DNA from: Blepharisma japonicum
Taxonomy: Eukaryota > Ciliophora > Heterotrichea > Heterotrichida > Blepharismidae
Assembly: GCA_949751835.1 (NCBI GenBank)
Contig: CATKHK010000114.1
Coordinates: 1 to 64,000, forward strand
Direction: 5' to 3'
DNA: 64,000 bases
Within the stretch, counting starts at the first letter, position 1; every line of letters starts with the position of its first letter. The notes under the pieces were generated by a model. The model was not told the origin of the DNA and did not search any database. It worked only from the letters and a program-made list of their open reading frames with translations. The position numbers were made by a program, and so were the translations under genes. Below, one piece after another: positions 20,780-33,634 of this stretch.

Positions 20780-21830
20780 TGAATTACTAGCTCTTTCATA
20801 AATTCATTTGCTTCTTATTTTTTACATATCCTTTAAAAAGCATCTCCTTTACTTCTATTATAGATCGCATAAATTGGATTGATTCTGATTGCATCATTGT
20901 AATATTTCACTGATTCTTCATATCTCTTATCATCTTCTAAAATAATTCCTATTTCATTGTATGTATCAGCTTCGTTTGAATCTATTCTAATTGATTCTTT
21001 ATAGCAGTCCATAGCTTCATCTCTTCTGTCTAAGTTTGATAAAGCATGTCCTTTATTTCCATAATAACGAGTACAATTGGGATCGATTCAAATTGCATTA
21101 TTGTAATATTTCGCTGGTTCTTCATATCTCTTATCATTATAAAAAAATTAATCTAATTTCATTGTATGCTAAGCTTAATTTGATCTAATTGCTTCATTAT
21201 AGCAGTCCATGGCTTCATCTCTTCTTCCTAACAATTTAAGAGCATTTCCTTTATTTCTATAATAAAGAGCACGGTTGGGATCGATTCTGATTGCATTATT
21301 GTAACTTTCACTGCTTTTTCATATCTCTTATCATGTTTTAAAATTATTCCTATTCCATTTTATGCATAAGCTTCATTTGGATTGATTCTAATTGCTTCAT
21401 TATAGAAGTCCATCGCTTCATCTTTTTTCCCTAAATTTTTAAGAGCATTTCCTTTATTTTTATAATAAGTAGTACAATTGATTCTGATTGCATGATTGTA
21501 ATATTTCGCTGCTTCTTCGTATCTCTTGCATTGTAATAGATATTTCCTATTTCATTGAATGCCAAATCCTCATTTGGACTTAATCTAACTACTTCATTAA
21601 AGCAGTTCATAGTTTCATCTCTTCTCCCTAAATCATTAAGAGCATTTCCTTTATTTGTATAATAAGTAGGACAATTGAGTTTGATTCTGATTGCATGATT
21701 GTAATATATCACTGCTTCTTCATATCTCTTGTTTTAGTAAAAGATATTTTCTATTCCATTTTTTTCATTAGCTTCATTTGGATTTAATCTAATTGCTTCA
21801 TTGTATCTTTTTGTTGTAAAAATTATCCAT
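20780..21830 (-). pseudogene. Heavily decayed TPR gene fragment
   Basis: About ten recognisable TPRs in broken frames, for example AIRIKLNCPTYYTNKGNALN at 21431-21712. The family tail (AKELYERASN-like) is at the 3' end. There are several frameshifts and no zinc-finger start. It is older or faster-evolving than the fragments at 14358 and 35949. Confidence 0.7.
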
Positions 21831-21875
21831 ATAAGCTAAAGTTACTATTGTTAAATGTTATTCTATTATTAAGAA

Positions 21876-23879
21876 TTATGCTAATCTGTTTGCTCTTTCA
21901 TATAATTCATTTGCTTCTTGTATTTTACCTATACTTTCAAGAGCTAATCCTTTATTTGTATAATAAAGAGCACAATTTGGGTCAATTCTGATTGCATCAT
22001 TGTAATATTTCACTGCTTCTTCATATCTCCTTTCATTTTTTAAAATAATTGCTATTCCATTGTAAGCGCTATCCTCATTTGGATCTAATCTAATTGCTTC
22101 ATTATAGCACTCCATAGCTTCATCTCTTCTCTCTAAATCTGATAAAGCATCCCCTTTATTTGTATAATAAGCAGCACAATTTGGATCGATTCTAATTGCT
22201 TCATTGTAATATTTGACTGCTTCGTCATATCTCCTTTCATTTTCTAAAATAATTGCTATTCTATTGTAAGCATCATCATGGTTTGGATCTAATCTAATTG
22301 CTTCATTATAGCACTCAATAGCTTCATCTCTTCTCCCTAAATTTGATAAAGCATTTCCTTTATTTGTATAATAAGCAGCACAATTTGGATCGATTCTAAT
22401 TGCTTCATTGTAATATTTGACTGCTTCTTCATATCTCCTTTCATTTTTTAAAATAATTCCTATTCTATTGTAAGCATCATCATGGTTTGGATCTAATCTA
22501 ATTGCTTCATGATAGCACCCCATAGCTTCATCTCTTCTCCCTAATGATTTAAGAGCATTTCCTTTATTTATATAATAAATTTCATAATTGGGATCGATTC
22601 TAATTGCATCGTTGTAATTTTTCACTGCTTCTTCATATCTCTTATCATTTTTTAAAATATTTCCTATTCCATTGTAAGCAGCATCATGGTTTGGATCTAA
22701 TTTAATTGCTTCATTATAGCACTCCATAGCTTCATCTTTTCTCCCTAACAATCTAAGAGCATGCCCTTTATTTCTATAATAAAGAGCACAGTTGGGGTCA
22801 ATTCTGATTGCATCATTGTAATATTTCACTGCTTCTTCACATCTCCTTTCATTTTTTAAAATAATTGCTATTCCATTGTAAGCAGCATCATGGTTTGGAT
22901 CTAATCTAATTGCTTCATTATAGCACTCCATAGCTTCATCTCTTCTCCCTAAATCTGATAAAGCATGCCCTTTATTTCTATAATAAAGAGCACAATTGGG
23001 GTCAATTCTGATTGCATCATTGTAATATTTCATTGCTTCTTCATATCTCCTTTCGTTTTTTAAAATAATTGCTATTCCATTGTAAGCAGCATCATGGTTT
23101 GGATCTAATCTAATTGCTTCATTATAGCACTCCATAGCTTCATCTCTTCTCCCTAAATCTAATAAAGCATGCCCTTTATTTCTATAATAAGCAGCTCAAT
23201 TGGGGTTGATTCTAATTGCATCATTGTAATATTTCAGTGATTCTTCGTATTTCTTTTCATTTTTTAAAATAATTCCTATTCCATTGTATGCAGCATCATG
23301 ATTTGAATCTAATCTAATTGCTTCATTATAACAGTCCATGGCTTCATCTCTTCTCCCTAGCAATCTAAGAGTATTTCCTTTATTTGTATAATAAAGAGCA
23401 CAATCGGGGTCGATTCTGATTGCATCGTTGTAATATTTTACTGCTTCTTCATATCTATTATCATTATAATAGATATTTCCTATTCCAAAGTATGCATATT
23501 TATGATTTGGATCCAATCTAATTGCTTCATTATAGCAGTCCATAGCTTTATCTCTTCTCCCTATATATGATAGAGCATTTCCTTTATTTTTATAATAAAG
23601 AGCACAATTGGGATCGATTCTGATTGCATCATTGTAATATTTGACTGCTTCTTCATATCTCTTTTCATTTTTTAAAATATTTCCTATTCTATTATAAGTA
23701 ACATCTTGATTTAGACCTAATGTAGCATACAAGGATACTGACTTAAAATTATGGATTCCTTGAGTTGCTTCATAATGTCAAACTAAGTGCCCACGGCACA
23801 TATAAGCTTGCGGAGAAGTGCAATTGCATGAATATTCAACATCTCGATCGCACCCAGACATAGAGCACTTGTTGCCCAT
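21876..23879 (-). CDS. B-box-like zinc finger / TPR protein
   Basis: 667 residues; UGA = Trp is needed at 23196 and at about 23778, the second within the zinc finger (HLVWHYEATQ). The start is MGNKCSMSGCDRDVEYSC, shared only with the fragment at 1083-1233; other members begin MDIKK. About 18 TPRs follow and the tail is KIQEANELYERANRLA with TAA. An upstream-shifted start is excluded because 23880-23957 is the conserved 5' flank. The next gene's stop is only 77 bp upstream. Confidence 0.85.
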
Positions 23880-23956
23880 TTATCTATAATTTTATATTTT
23901 ATCAGATTTTCTAAGAAATTTATAGATAATTTTGAAATCTAAAAATTTATTAAAGC

Positions 23957-26900
23957 CTATGTATTTCCTATACTTTCCAGAACAAATCCTTTATTTTTAT
24001 AATAAATCGCACAATTAGGATTGATTCTGATTGCATCATTGTAATATTGTACTGCTTCTTCATATCTCTTTTCATTTTTTAAAATAATTCCTATTCCATT
24101 GTATGCGTTATCCTCATTTGGATCTAATCTAATTGCTTCATTATAGCACTCCATAGCTTCATCTCTTCTCCCGAACTCTGACAAAGCAACTCCTTTGATT
24201 GTATAATAAATCGCACAATTGGGATCTATTCTGATTGCATCATTGTAATATTTGACTGCTTCTTCATATCTCTTATCATTATAATAGATATCACCTATTC
24301 CATTGTATGCTTCAGCTTCATTCGGATTGATTCTAATTGCTTCATTATAGCACTCCATAGCTTCATCTCTTTTTCCTAAATATGACAAAGCATCTCCTTT
24401 ATTTGTATAATAAATCGCACAATTGGAGTCGATTCTGATTGCATCACTATAATATTTGACTGCTTCTTCATATCTCTTATCATTATAATAGATATTTCCT
24501 ATTTTATTGTATGCTCTACCTTCATTTGGATCTAATCTAATTGCTTCATTATAGCACTCCATAGCTTCATTTCTTCTCCCTAAACCTGACAAAGCATCTC
24601 CTTTATTTCTATAATAAAGAGCACAATTGGAGTCGATTCTGATTGCATCATTGTAATATTTGACTGCTTCTTCATATCTCTTATCATTATAATAGATATC
24701 ACCTATTCCATTGTATGCTTTGTCCTCATTTGGATCTAATCTAATTGCTTCATTATAGCATTCCATAGCTTCATCTCTTCTCCCCAAAATTGACAAAGGA
24801 TGTCCTTTATTTGTATAATAAATCGCACATTTGGGCTTGATTCTGATTGCATCACTATAATAATTCACTGCTTCTTCATATCTCTCCTCCTTTCCTAAAA
24901 TAATTCCTATTTCATTGTAAGCAGCATCATCATTTGGATCTAATCTAATTGCTTCATTATAGCATTCCATAGCTTCATCTCTTCTCCCCAAACCTGACAA
25001 AGGATGTCCTTTATTTGTATAATAAATCGCACATTTGGGATTGATTCTGATTGCATCACTATAATAATTCACTGCTTCTTCATATCTCTCCTCCTTTTCT
25101 AAAATAATTCCTATTCCATTGTAAGCAGCATCATCATTTGGATCTAATCTAATTGCTTCATTATAGCACTCCATAGCTTCATCTCTTCTCCCCAAACCTG
25201 ACAAAGGATGTCCTTTATTTGTATAATTGCCAGCACAATTAGGATTGATTCTGATTGCATCACTGTAATATTTCACTGCTTCTTCACATCTGTTATCATC
25301 ATAATAGATATCTCCTAATTCATTGTAAGTAGCATCATCATTTGGATTTATTCTAATTGCCTGAAGATAACAGTCAATAGCTTCATCTCTTTTCTCTAAC
25401 TCTAGCAAAGCAATTCCTTTATTTCTATAATAAGCAGCACAATTGGGGTATATTCTGATTGCATCATTGTAAAATTTGACTGCTTCTTCATATCTCTCCT
25501 TCTTTTTCAAAATATTTCCTATTCCATTGTATGCGTTATCCTCATTTGGATCTAATCTAATTGCTTCATTATAGCACTCCATAGCTTCATCTCTTTCATC
25601 TCACAAACTAAGAGCATTTCCTTTATTTGTATAATAATCAGCACAATTAGGATTGATTCTGATTGCATCACTGTAATATTTTACGCAATAGAAAATAAAA
25701 TAATAAGTAAAATTTGGGTCCATATTAATTCAAACATTGCAAAATTTGACTGCTTCTTCATTTCTTTTTTCATTTTCTAATAAATCAATTCTTAGATTAT
25801 TGCACAACATATCCTGATTGGGATCTAATCCAATTGCTTTGTTATAGCATTCCGTTGCTTCATCTTTCCTCGCTAAACGTAATAGAGTGGAACCTTTATC
25901 AATATAATAACAAGCACAATTGGGGTTGATTCTGATTGCATCACTGTAATATTTTACTGCCTCTTCACATCTGTTATCATAATAATAGATATTTCCTATT
26001 ACATTGTATATATTATCATCATTTGGATCTAATCTAATTGCTTCATTATAGCATTCCATAGCTTCATCTATTTTCCCTAACAATCTAAAAGCATCTCCTT
26101 TATTTCTATAATAAAGAGCACAATTAGGATTGATTCTGATTGCATCACTATAATATTTTATTGCTTTTTTATATTTCTTATCATTTTTAAAAATATTTCC
26201 TATTTGATTGTATATACCATCATCATTTGGATCTAATCTAATTGCTTCATTATAGCATTCCATAGCTTCATCTCTTCTCCCTAACTCTGACAAAGCAACT
26301 CCTTTATTTTTAAAATGAATCGCACAATTGGGATCTATTCTGATTGCATCATTGTAATATTTGACTGCTTCTTCATATCTCTTATCATTATAATAGATAT
26401 CACCTATTCCATTGTATGCTTCAGCTTCATTCGGATTGATTCTAATTGCTTCATTATAGCACTCCATAGCTTCATCTCTTTTTCCTAAATATGACAAAGC
26501 ATCTCCTTTATTTGTATAATAAATCGCACAATTGGAGTCGATTCTGATTGCATCATTGTAATATTTGACTGCTTCTTCACATCTGTTATCATCATAATAG
26601 ATATCTCCTATTACATTGTATGCAGCATCATTATTTGGATCTAATCTAATTGCTTCATTTAAGCACTCCATAGCTTCATCTCTTCTCCCTAAAACTGACA
26701 AAGCAATTCCTTTTTTTGCATAATAAATCGCACAATTGGGGTTGCATCTGATTGCATCATTGTAATATTTGACTGCCTCTTCATATCTCTTTTCATTTTC
26801 TAAAATAATTCCTATTCCACTGTAAGCAGCATAATAATTTGGATCTAATCTAATTGCTTCATTATAGCATTCCACAGCTTCATCTCTTTTTCCTAACTCT

Positions 26901-29050
26901 GTCAAAGCATCTCCTTTATTTGTATAATAAATCGCACAATTGGGGTTGCATCTGATTGCATCATTGTAATATTTGACTGCCTCTTCATATCTCTTTTCAT
27001 TTTCTAAAATAATTCCTATTCCATTGTAAGCAGCATAATAATTTGGATCTAATCTAATTGCTTCATTATAGCATTCCACAGCTTCATCTCTTTTTCCTAA
27101 CTCTGTCAAAGCATCTCCTTTATTTTCATAATAAAGAGCACAATTAGGATTGATTCTGATTGCATCATTGTAATATTTGACTGCCTCTTCATATCTCTTT
27201 TCATTTTCTAAAATAATTCCTATTCCATTGTAAGCAGCATAATAATTTGGATCTAATCTAATTGCTTCATTATAGCACTCCATAGCTTCATCTCTTCTCC
27301 CTAAACCTGACAAAGCATCTCCTTTATTTCTATAATAAAGAACACAATTAGGATTGATTCTGATTGCATCATTGTAATATTTGATTGCTTTTTTATATTT
27401 CTTATCATTTTTTAAAATATTTCCTAATTCATTGTAAGCAGCATCATCATTTGGATCTAATCGAATTACTTCACTATAGCATTTCATAGCTTTATCTCTT
27501 CTCCCTAACAAGCTAAGAGCATTTCCTTTATTTCTATAATAAACAACACAATTAGGATTGATGTAGATTGCATCACTGTAATAATTTACTGCTTCTTCAT
27601 ATTTCTTATCATTTTCTAAAATAATTCCTATTCCATTGTATGCACTATCAAAATTTGGATCCAAATCAATTGCTTTGTTATAGCATTCCATAGCTTCATC
27701 TCTTCTTCCTCATGATCTAAAAGCATTTCCTTTATTTATATAATAAGCAGCAATTTTGGGATCTATCCTGATTGCATCATTGTAATATTTGATTGCTTTT
27801 TTATATTTCTTATCATTTTCTAAAATAATTCCTATTCCATTGTATGCGCTGTCCTCATTTGGGTCCAATCCGATTGCTTTATTATAGAATTTCATAGCTT
27901 CATCTCTTCTTCCTAAACGTGATAGAGCATACCCTTTATTTGCATTATAAAGAGCACAATTTGGGTTGATCGTGATTGCATCGCTGTAATATTTCACTGC
28001 TTGTTCATCTTTATTATTATTGTAAAATAAATTTCCTATTGCATTGTATGCCCTATCCTCATTTGGATCTAACCTAATAGCTTCATTATAGCATTCCATA
28101 GCTTCATCTCTTCTCCTTAACAAACGAAGAGCATACGCTTTATTATAATAATAAATTGCACAGTTGGGATCTATTCTGATTGCATCATTGCAATATTTCA
28201 CAACTTTTTTATATCTCTTTTTATTTTTTAAAATATTCCCTCCTCCATTGTGAGCGCTATCTTTATTTGGATCCAATCTAATTGCTTCATTATAGCATTC
28301 CATAGCTTTATCTCTTCTCCCTAACAATCTAAGAGCATCTCCTTTCTTTCTATAATACACAGCACAATTAGGATTGATTCTGATTGCATCACTGTAATAT
28401 TTCATTGCTTCTTCATATCTCCAAGCTTTTATTAAAATATTTCCTATTCTGTTGCATGCGCTATCCTCATTTGGATCTAATCTAATTGCTTTATTATAGC
28501 ACTCCATAGCTTCATCTCTTCTCCCTAACAATCTAAGAGCATCTCCTTTATTTATATAATACGCAGTACAATTGGGATCTATTCTGATTGCATCACTGTA
28601 ATATTTGACTGCATTTTTATATTTCTTATCATTTTTTAAAATAATTCCTATTCCATTGTAAGCGCTATCCTCATTTGGATCTAATCTAATAGCTTCATTA
28701 TAGCATTCCATAGCTTCATCTATTCTCCTTAAATCTGATAAAGTATTTCCTTTATTTGTATAATAAATTGCGCAATTGGGGTTGATTCTGATTGCATCAT
28801 TGTAATAATTCACTGCTTCTTCATATCTCTTATCATTATAAAAGATATCACCTATATTATTATAAGCAGCATCTTGATTTAAATTTAATGCATCATACAA
28901 GGATACTGACCTGAAGTTATGGATTCCTTGAGTTGCTTCATAATGCCAAACTAAGTGCTTACAGCACATATAAGCTTGTGGAGAAGTGCAATTGCATGAA
29001 TATTCAACATCTTGATCGCACTCAGTCATAGAACATTCCTTAATGTCCAT
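23957..29050 (-). CDS. Giant B-box-like zinc finger / TPR protein
   Basis: 1697 residues, about 48 TPRs, the largest member. It is continuous if UGA is Trp, with TGA at 27710, 25730 and about 25605; I checked these joins. Start MDIKECSMTECDQDVEYSC. Near residue 1108 the TPR rhythm is broken by a non-TPR stretch (CNVWINMDPNFTYYFIFY), as if two arrays were fused. The C-terminus ends ...LESIGNT with TAG, missing the usual family tail; its 3' end runs straight into the 5' flank of the gene at 21876-23879, so a deletion has probably removed the tail and the spacer. This is one of few genes here ending in TAG. Confidence 0.8.
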
Positions 29051-29171
29051 TTATCTAGAATTTTATATTTCATCTTATGTTCTAAGAAATTTATGGATAA
29101 TTTTGAAATCTAAAAATTTATTAAAGCCTATCTACAATTAAGAAATAATTTTATCAATATTTTGGGATATA
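29051..29171. promoter_or_regulatory. Bidirectional spacer, fourth copy
   Basis: 121 bp between the ATG at 29050 (minus) and the ATG at 29172 (plus) that opens a Kelch-TPR remnant. Shares the conserved blocks with the other spacers. Confidence 0.45.
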
Positions 29172-30044
29172 ATGATGCTGATAACTAAAAACTAAGCCAG
29201 ATTAATTAATTTCAACTTAATTCACCTCAAGGAGATCTTAATATTGCAGCAAACCAATCAATGTGAGCTCATCAAGGTCTTGCTAGGCAAGAATTAAGTA
29301 TCCAAGAGTTAAATTCTAAAACATATGCACAGAGCCCATAATGATCCTCAGAGATCAAGCTTTCAGGAGAATTTTCCAATTGTATGAAAGTCAAAGCTCT
29401 TCTTCAGCCCATCACTCAGCGAATCTTATCAAAAGCATGCCAATGCCTATCATAAGATTGCATCTCTTTAACTTTTTAAGGTATCAGATGGAAGACTTAA
29501 TTTAACCATTCATGACTCAAAATGAAGAGAAGAAGAAGAAGAAGAAAGTGCTGGAGTTTCCATAATTAGCATATATTTATAGCATAGCTGTTGTTAAATT
29601 TCCAAATGGTGAGCTATTCTGCATTGGTTGAAAGAACTGAAAACCAAAATTCATAATTGATAAAAATTATGCAGAACCCTTTATATATGCACTTTAAACA
29701 AAAGAGTTAGAAATTGTAAAATATTCATTAAACTAGCTAATGATATTATGAGATCAGATCTCTGTGATTACATGAATTGGAGTGATAAATATGAAATGAT
29801 TTCATTCCAAAGCAAACCAAATATTATATCTATTTAAGTAGAAGTATATTGATATTACAAGATAAAAATTGATATAGTTATCACTTGAAGATTCGATTAG
29901 ATTTAAATCGATGGATTAGCTGAGCTCGAATATCCAGTGGTAGCTATAATTGTCTCAACGTAGCATTTTATGGGAATATTGACTTCTGGATATAATAAGA
30001 ATTTAATACAGTATCAAAAAATATAAGCTCTTTCTCAAGTATTG
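29172..30044 (+). pseudogene. Kelch-TPR gene remnant without the 503-bp insert
   Basis: Matches 8541-8657 joined to 9161-9860 of the Kelch-TPR gene. The junction at about 29286 reads AAGGTCTTGCTAGGCAAGAA, which codes GLA uninterrupted. Further traces match ASDGKGSLFIYD-like and PNGELFCIGW-like regions, with many indels. Similarity ends near 30044 in the middle of the propeller (SSFSSI-like), where a block shared with 42042-42330 begins. Confidence 0.75.
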
Positions 30045-30304
30045 CTTTGGTGAAACAAATTATTTTGATATTGATTTCTAGTCGCTATGATGCGGACAAA
30101 ATTAGAAGCAAAAGAAAAAGTGGTAAAATAAAATATTAAAAATTCTTGAATTTCGGCTAAAAGCTGAAACCAAGTAAGAATGCTGCAGTCAAAGAAATGC
30201 AGCAAATTGGAAATAAGCTTTTGAGCTTCAGAGAGCATTAATATCTACTGCCGCCATCTGACAATCTATGCAATATAAATAATTTAAGAAATAACCGTAA
30301 AAAT
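30045..30304. repeat. Block shared with 42042-42330
   Basis: TTTGGTGAAACAAATTATTT and AAAGAAATGCAG occur in the same order in both places. In each copy it sits just 3' of a tRNA ligase gene or pseudogene, so it is the ligase 3' flank. No gene is seen in it. Confidence 0.65.
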
Positions 30305-32385
30305 CTATCTACTTTTAATTAATGATTGTACTTTTTGGTTACTCCTTTCAAAAACCATTGTGGATACAGCTTTAGTGCACATATGTACACTCTCTTTCAT
30401 TAAATTTCCATGGCTCCTGCTTATATTATCCTGCAAATTAGATTGCTCAAGCACATCATTGCTTAATTTTGCAGGCCATTTCCCTAATAGTAATGTAACG
30501 TGAGGATTTTTATTTTCAATCCTAAAATGCCCATCAGTCGACACAGTAGAGGCACAAATAAGTGTTTGTAGGACATATATGTATTGAGAAAGCCTCAATG
30601 CACATTCATTATTTTCTCGAAATTCTCTATTTATATGAAAATCATAAAATAATTTAATTTTAATTTTTCCTTATTCCCCCATATGAAAAATGACGTCAAA
30701 TGCAGAGAATTTGTGAATTTTTATTTATCTGAAACTCTACCAGCCGGGGAGTAAATTCTTACCAGAATTGGCGAGCTCTTTTAAGTCATTTTGTATTGCC
30801 TGCTCTTCTGGGAAGCTTGAAGTCAATGCATCTAATGCAGACGTGATAAATGGTATTAAAGAAGTCCCAAAATACTCTTCAAGATCTAGACCAATATAGA
30901 CAGGGATTTTTTTTGTCTCAGCTTTTTTTCCTTCAATTATTTTATCTTCTTCTTGGATTTTTTGTGGAATTTCTTTGATTTCTTCTCGGATTTTTTGAGC
31001 TGGCTGGATTTCTTTAGTTTTTCAATTAATTTTTGTGAAATTTGTTTTGTTTCTTCAGCTATTTTTATTTCTTCTTCTGGCGACAGAAGGCCAATTAATT
31101 TTCAAGTTCTCTTTCTAAAGTTTCTCCAATACTAATATGAGGCATGGTATATCAATTTTTTCAATTTCTTTAATAATCCCTCTAATGCATCCTCCATTAG
31201 AAGTCTTGCTAATTGCATAGCTCTGTGGCACATCCATCATCAAATTCTCAAAGTTTTTACTGATTTTTATTTTCATCGACAAATGGGATCTTTAAAAATG
31301 TGACTTCTTTTGATAATGAACTTCCTTCATCAAGAAGAAATTTCTATAAAGCATGCACATCATCTTAGCAACTCACCCTTTTTTCCAAGCTACCAGCCAG
31401 CGTCTCATGGATGTCTCTATTTTTTATCCTCAGCAAGTATGCTAGTAGAACTTCCAGATTTATGGAATAACTCCCTCATTCTTACAAATAACTAAAAGAT
31501 TAAGCAATATCTTTGACAATCTAGGACCATTGCTATAAATTTTGCATTTAATTTGTTCATGATCCTTTGATAAATTTGGTGGATGATATTTGTCTAAATA
31601 TATAATTTTCCTCGAAAATTCTTGTCTTAAAGCTGATATAATTTCATCCTGGAAATTTAGAATTTTTTTGGCTGTTTTATCATTGAGAACTTGCACGTCA
31701 GTGATTTCATGCTCTTCTATACATGTATTATATAATTCTTTTCGATTTTTATCAGAACTTATAGAAAAAAACGCAAATCCATTTCTCTCTGCAATTTCTT
31801 GAAAAACATCTACCAGCTTTTTTTTTCCTTTGCGGGAATGTCAAGAGGAACAATAACGCAAGTCCCTTCAGGATAAAACACTTTTGGCTTTGGAAATGGA
31901 AAAAGCAGCCTAAACGTTTCTTCAATTAACCTTTCATAATAAATTAAGTCTACCATGTGAACACTTCTTTATGAAGTTCCTGAGATAAAAGATGGCATTA
32001 TATAAATTTTTATGGCTTCTGAGTTTTAGTTTTTAATACAACTTTTGGCATTTAATGGAATTTCTTCAGTCGAATTCTTCATTTCTTGGAGCTTATTTAA
32101 GGTTTCTGGGATTGAAGAAGTAATATATACCCAGCAAAAATGGCAAGATCATGCAATTGAATTTAGGATTCCGGGGAACATTATTAAAGATTTGAAGAGT
32201 AGATTATAATGGGTTTGTAGCTTTGTATTCATATTTTATATGTGAGCACCCAAGAGTGTTAGAGATACCTTTTAATTGTGTTATTGAATAATAGTAAGGA
32301 GGAGTCAATAATGCTATGAACTTATAATTTGTAATATGATATAAGATGCAGGTATTTTTATGGTTTTTAAAATTTTATTTATACT
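30305..32385 (-). pseudogene. Truncated, decayed tRNA ligase gene copy
   Basis: Parallel to 42331-44405 of the intact ligase. The 3' end is best preserved (30305-30598: HFRIENKNPHVTLLLGKWP, second 2H motif). Further up, traces of the kinase region remain (31460-31696, KIIYLDKYHPPN). Frames are interrupted many times, and similarity stops near 32385, so the nucleotidyltransferase half is absent. It is clearly non-functional as a ligase. Confidence 0.85.
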
Positions 32386-33534
32386 TGGGCCATATAAATA
32401 CACACTGAGTGGAAGTGTTAAAAATACTTTCTTCCAAGCAGATTAGAGTATTTGGTTTCTCAATATGCATGGTGTGCCATATTGCTACTGGTGAGAGCTG
32501 GTCAAAAAGTTGGCTCAGTATTTTTATTTAAAACACTAAAATACCTACCTTGCTTGGGAGGAATTCTTTTTACACTCATATTTATAATGCAGTTTTACAG
32601 ATTGTGGAAATTCAGGGCATAAAATAATTATTATTTTTAGCCTATATGGGATGAGCTATGTAAGAATAGGTATTAAATAGGCCTCACAGGCAATTTCAAA
32701 TATTATAACCTTCACCAAGAAGTGTTATATTTTATATATAAGGAAATCTAGAATTTGAAGATTCTTAAATCTATAGCTCAAATTTATTAAATTTATTGAT
32801 TTGAGTAATTATCGAGATATCTGAATATTTTTGAAAATTAATGGGAAACTTATCGTGATAGAGAAAATTGTGGAAGGAGATCGTAGTATACTGAGCATGA
32901 ATCTTGTGTTCCAGATGGGAGATTGAGAATACTTTTTATCGAAAAGATTATGAACAGAGATTATGGGTATGATGAAGATAAAGACAAAATTTATGGAGAT
33001 ACATGCTTAGATTTTGCAAATGACACTTCTATTTCTATTGGTGAATGAAAATGAAATGTAGAGGTTTAGAAGGTTCAAATGGAGACATGAAAGCACCCAT
33101 GAAATATGGAAATTTGGATTTTGGCACAAAAAATGGAAATGATGAATGTGGATCAGTGCAGCAAAGGAAGGTATAGGTAAAACTGTGTACTCTTAAATTG
33201 ATAGACATTTGAAACAAATTAGCTAATGTGAAAATGCAACTGGATAATTAAGGATGAGATTCATCTATGAAATGACTGTAGCATTTTTGAAGAAAAGAAT
33301 CGAGTCATTGATGTGCTTAGAGAAAACTGGAATGTTAGATAGTGTGAGTAGAAATAGATTCATAGTGCGTAAGGTAATTCTTAATTGTTAATTTTTTGGG
33401 TTCTTGATGGATTTTTGGGTTTTAATGAATTTTGTGGATTTTTGCAGAATTTGGAAAATAATGCATCAGCAGCGTTAAATAATACTTAAATTTCTGTGAA
33501 GGCATGGATATAATAAGCCATTTACTTACTATAT
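32386..33534. other. Unidentified decayed region, partly duplicated at 39345-39700
   Basis: No intact frame. Plus-strand snippets read like protein (for example MNRDYGYDEDKDKIYGDTC near 32950, and RFIYEMTVAF and LEKTGML near 33255-33340). The part from about 33008 to 33400 has a clear second copy at about 39345-39700, with RFIYEMTVAFM and LEKTGML conserved. I could not assign a family. Both copies lie between a ligase pseudogene and a B-box-TPR gene. Confidence 0.45.
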
Positions 33535-33634
33535 TTTTTGTTGTAGATTATATTAAAAATAAAAAATAAATTATCCATGTGAATTAAAATTAATGCTTCT
33601 AAATTGCTATTGTTTTATTAAAATAAATTTAGAA

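Noticed and set aside
33035-33217. 60-codon minus-strand frame
   Set aside because: The duplicated copy at 39345-39700 does not keep it open; the plus strand looks more protein-like.
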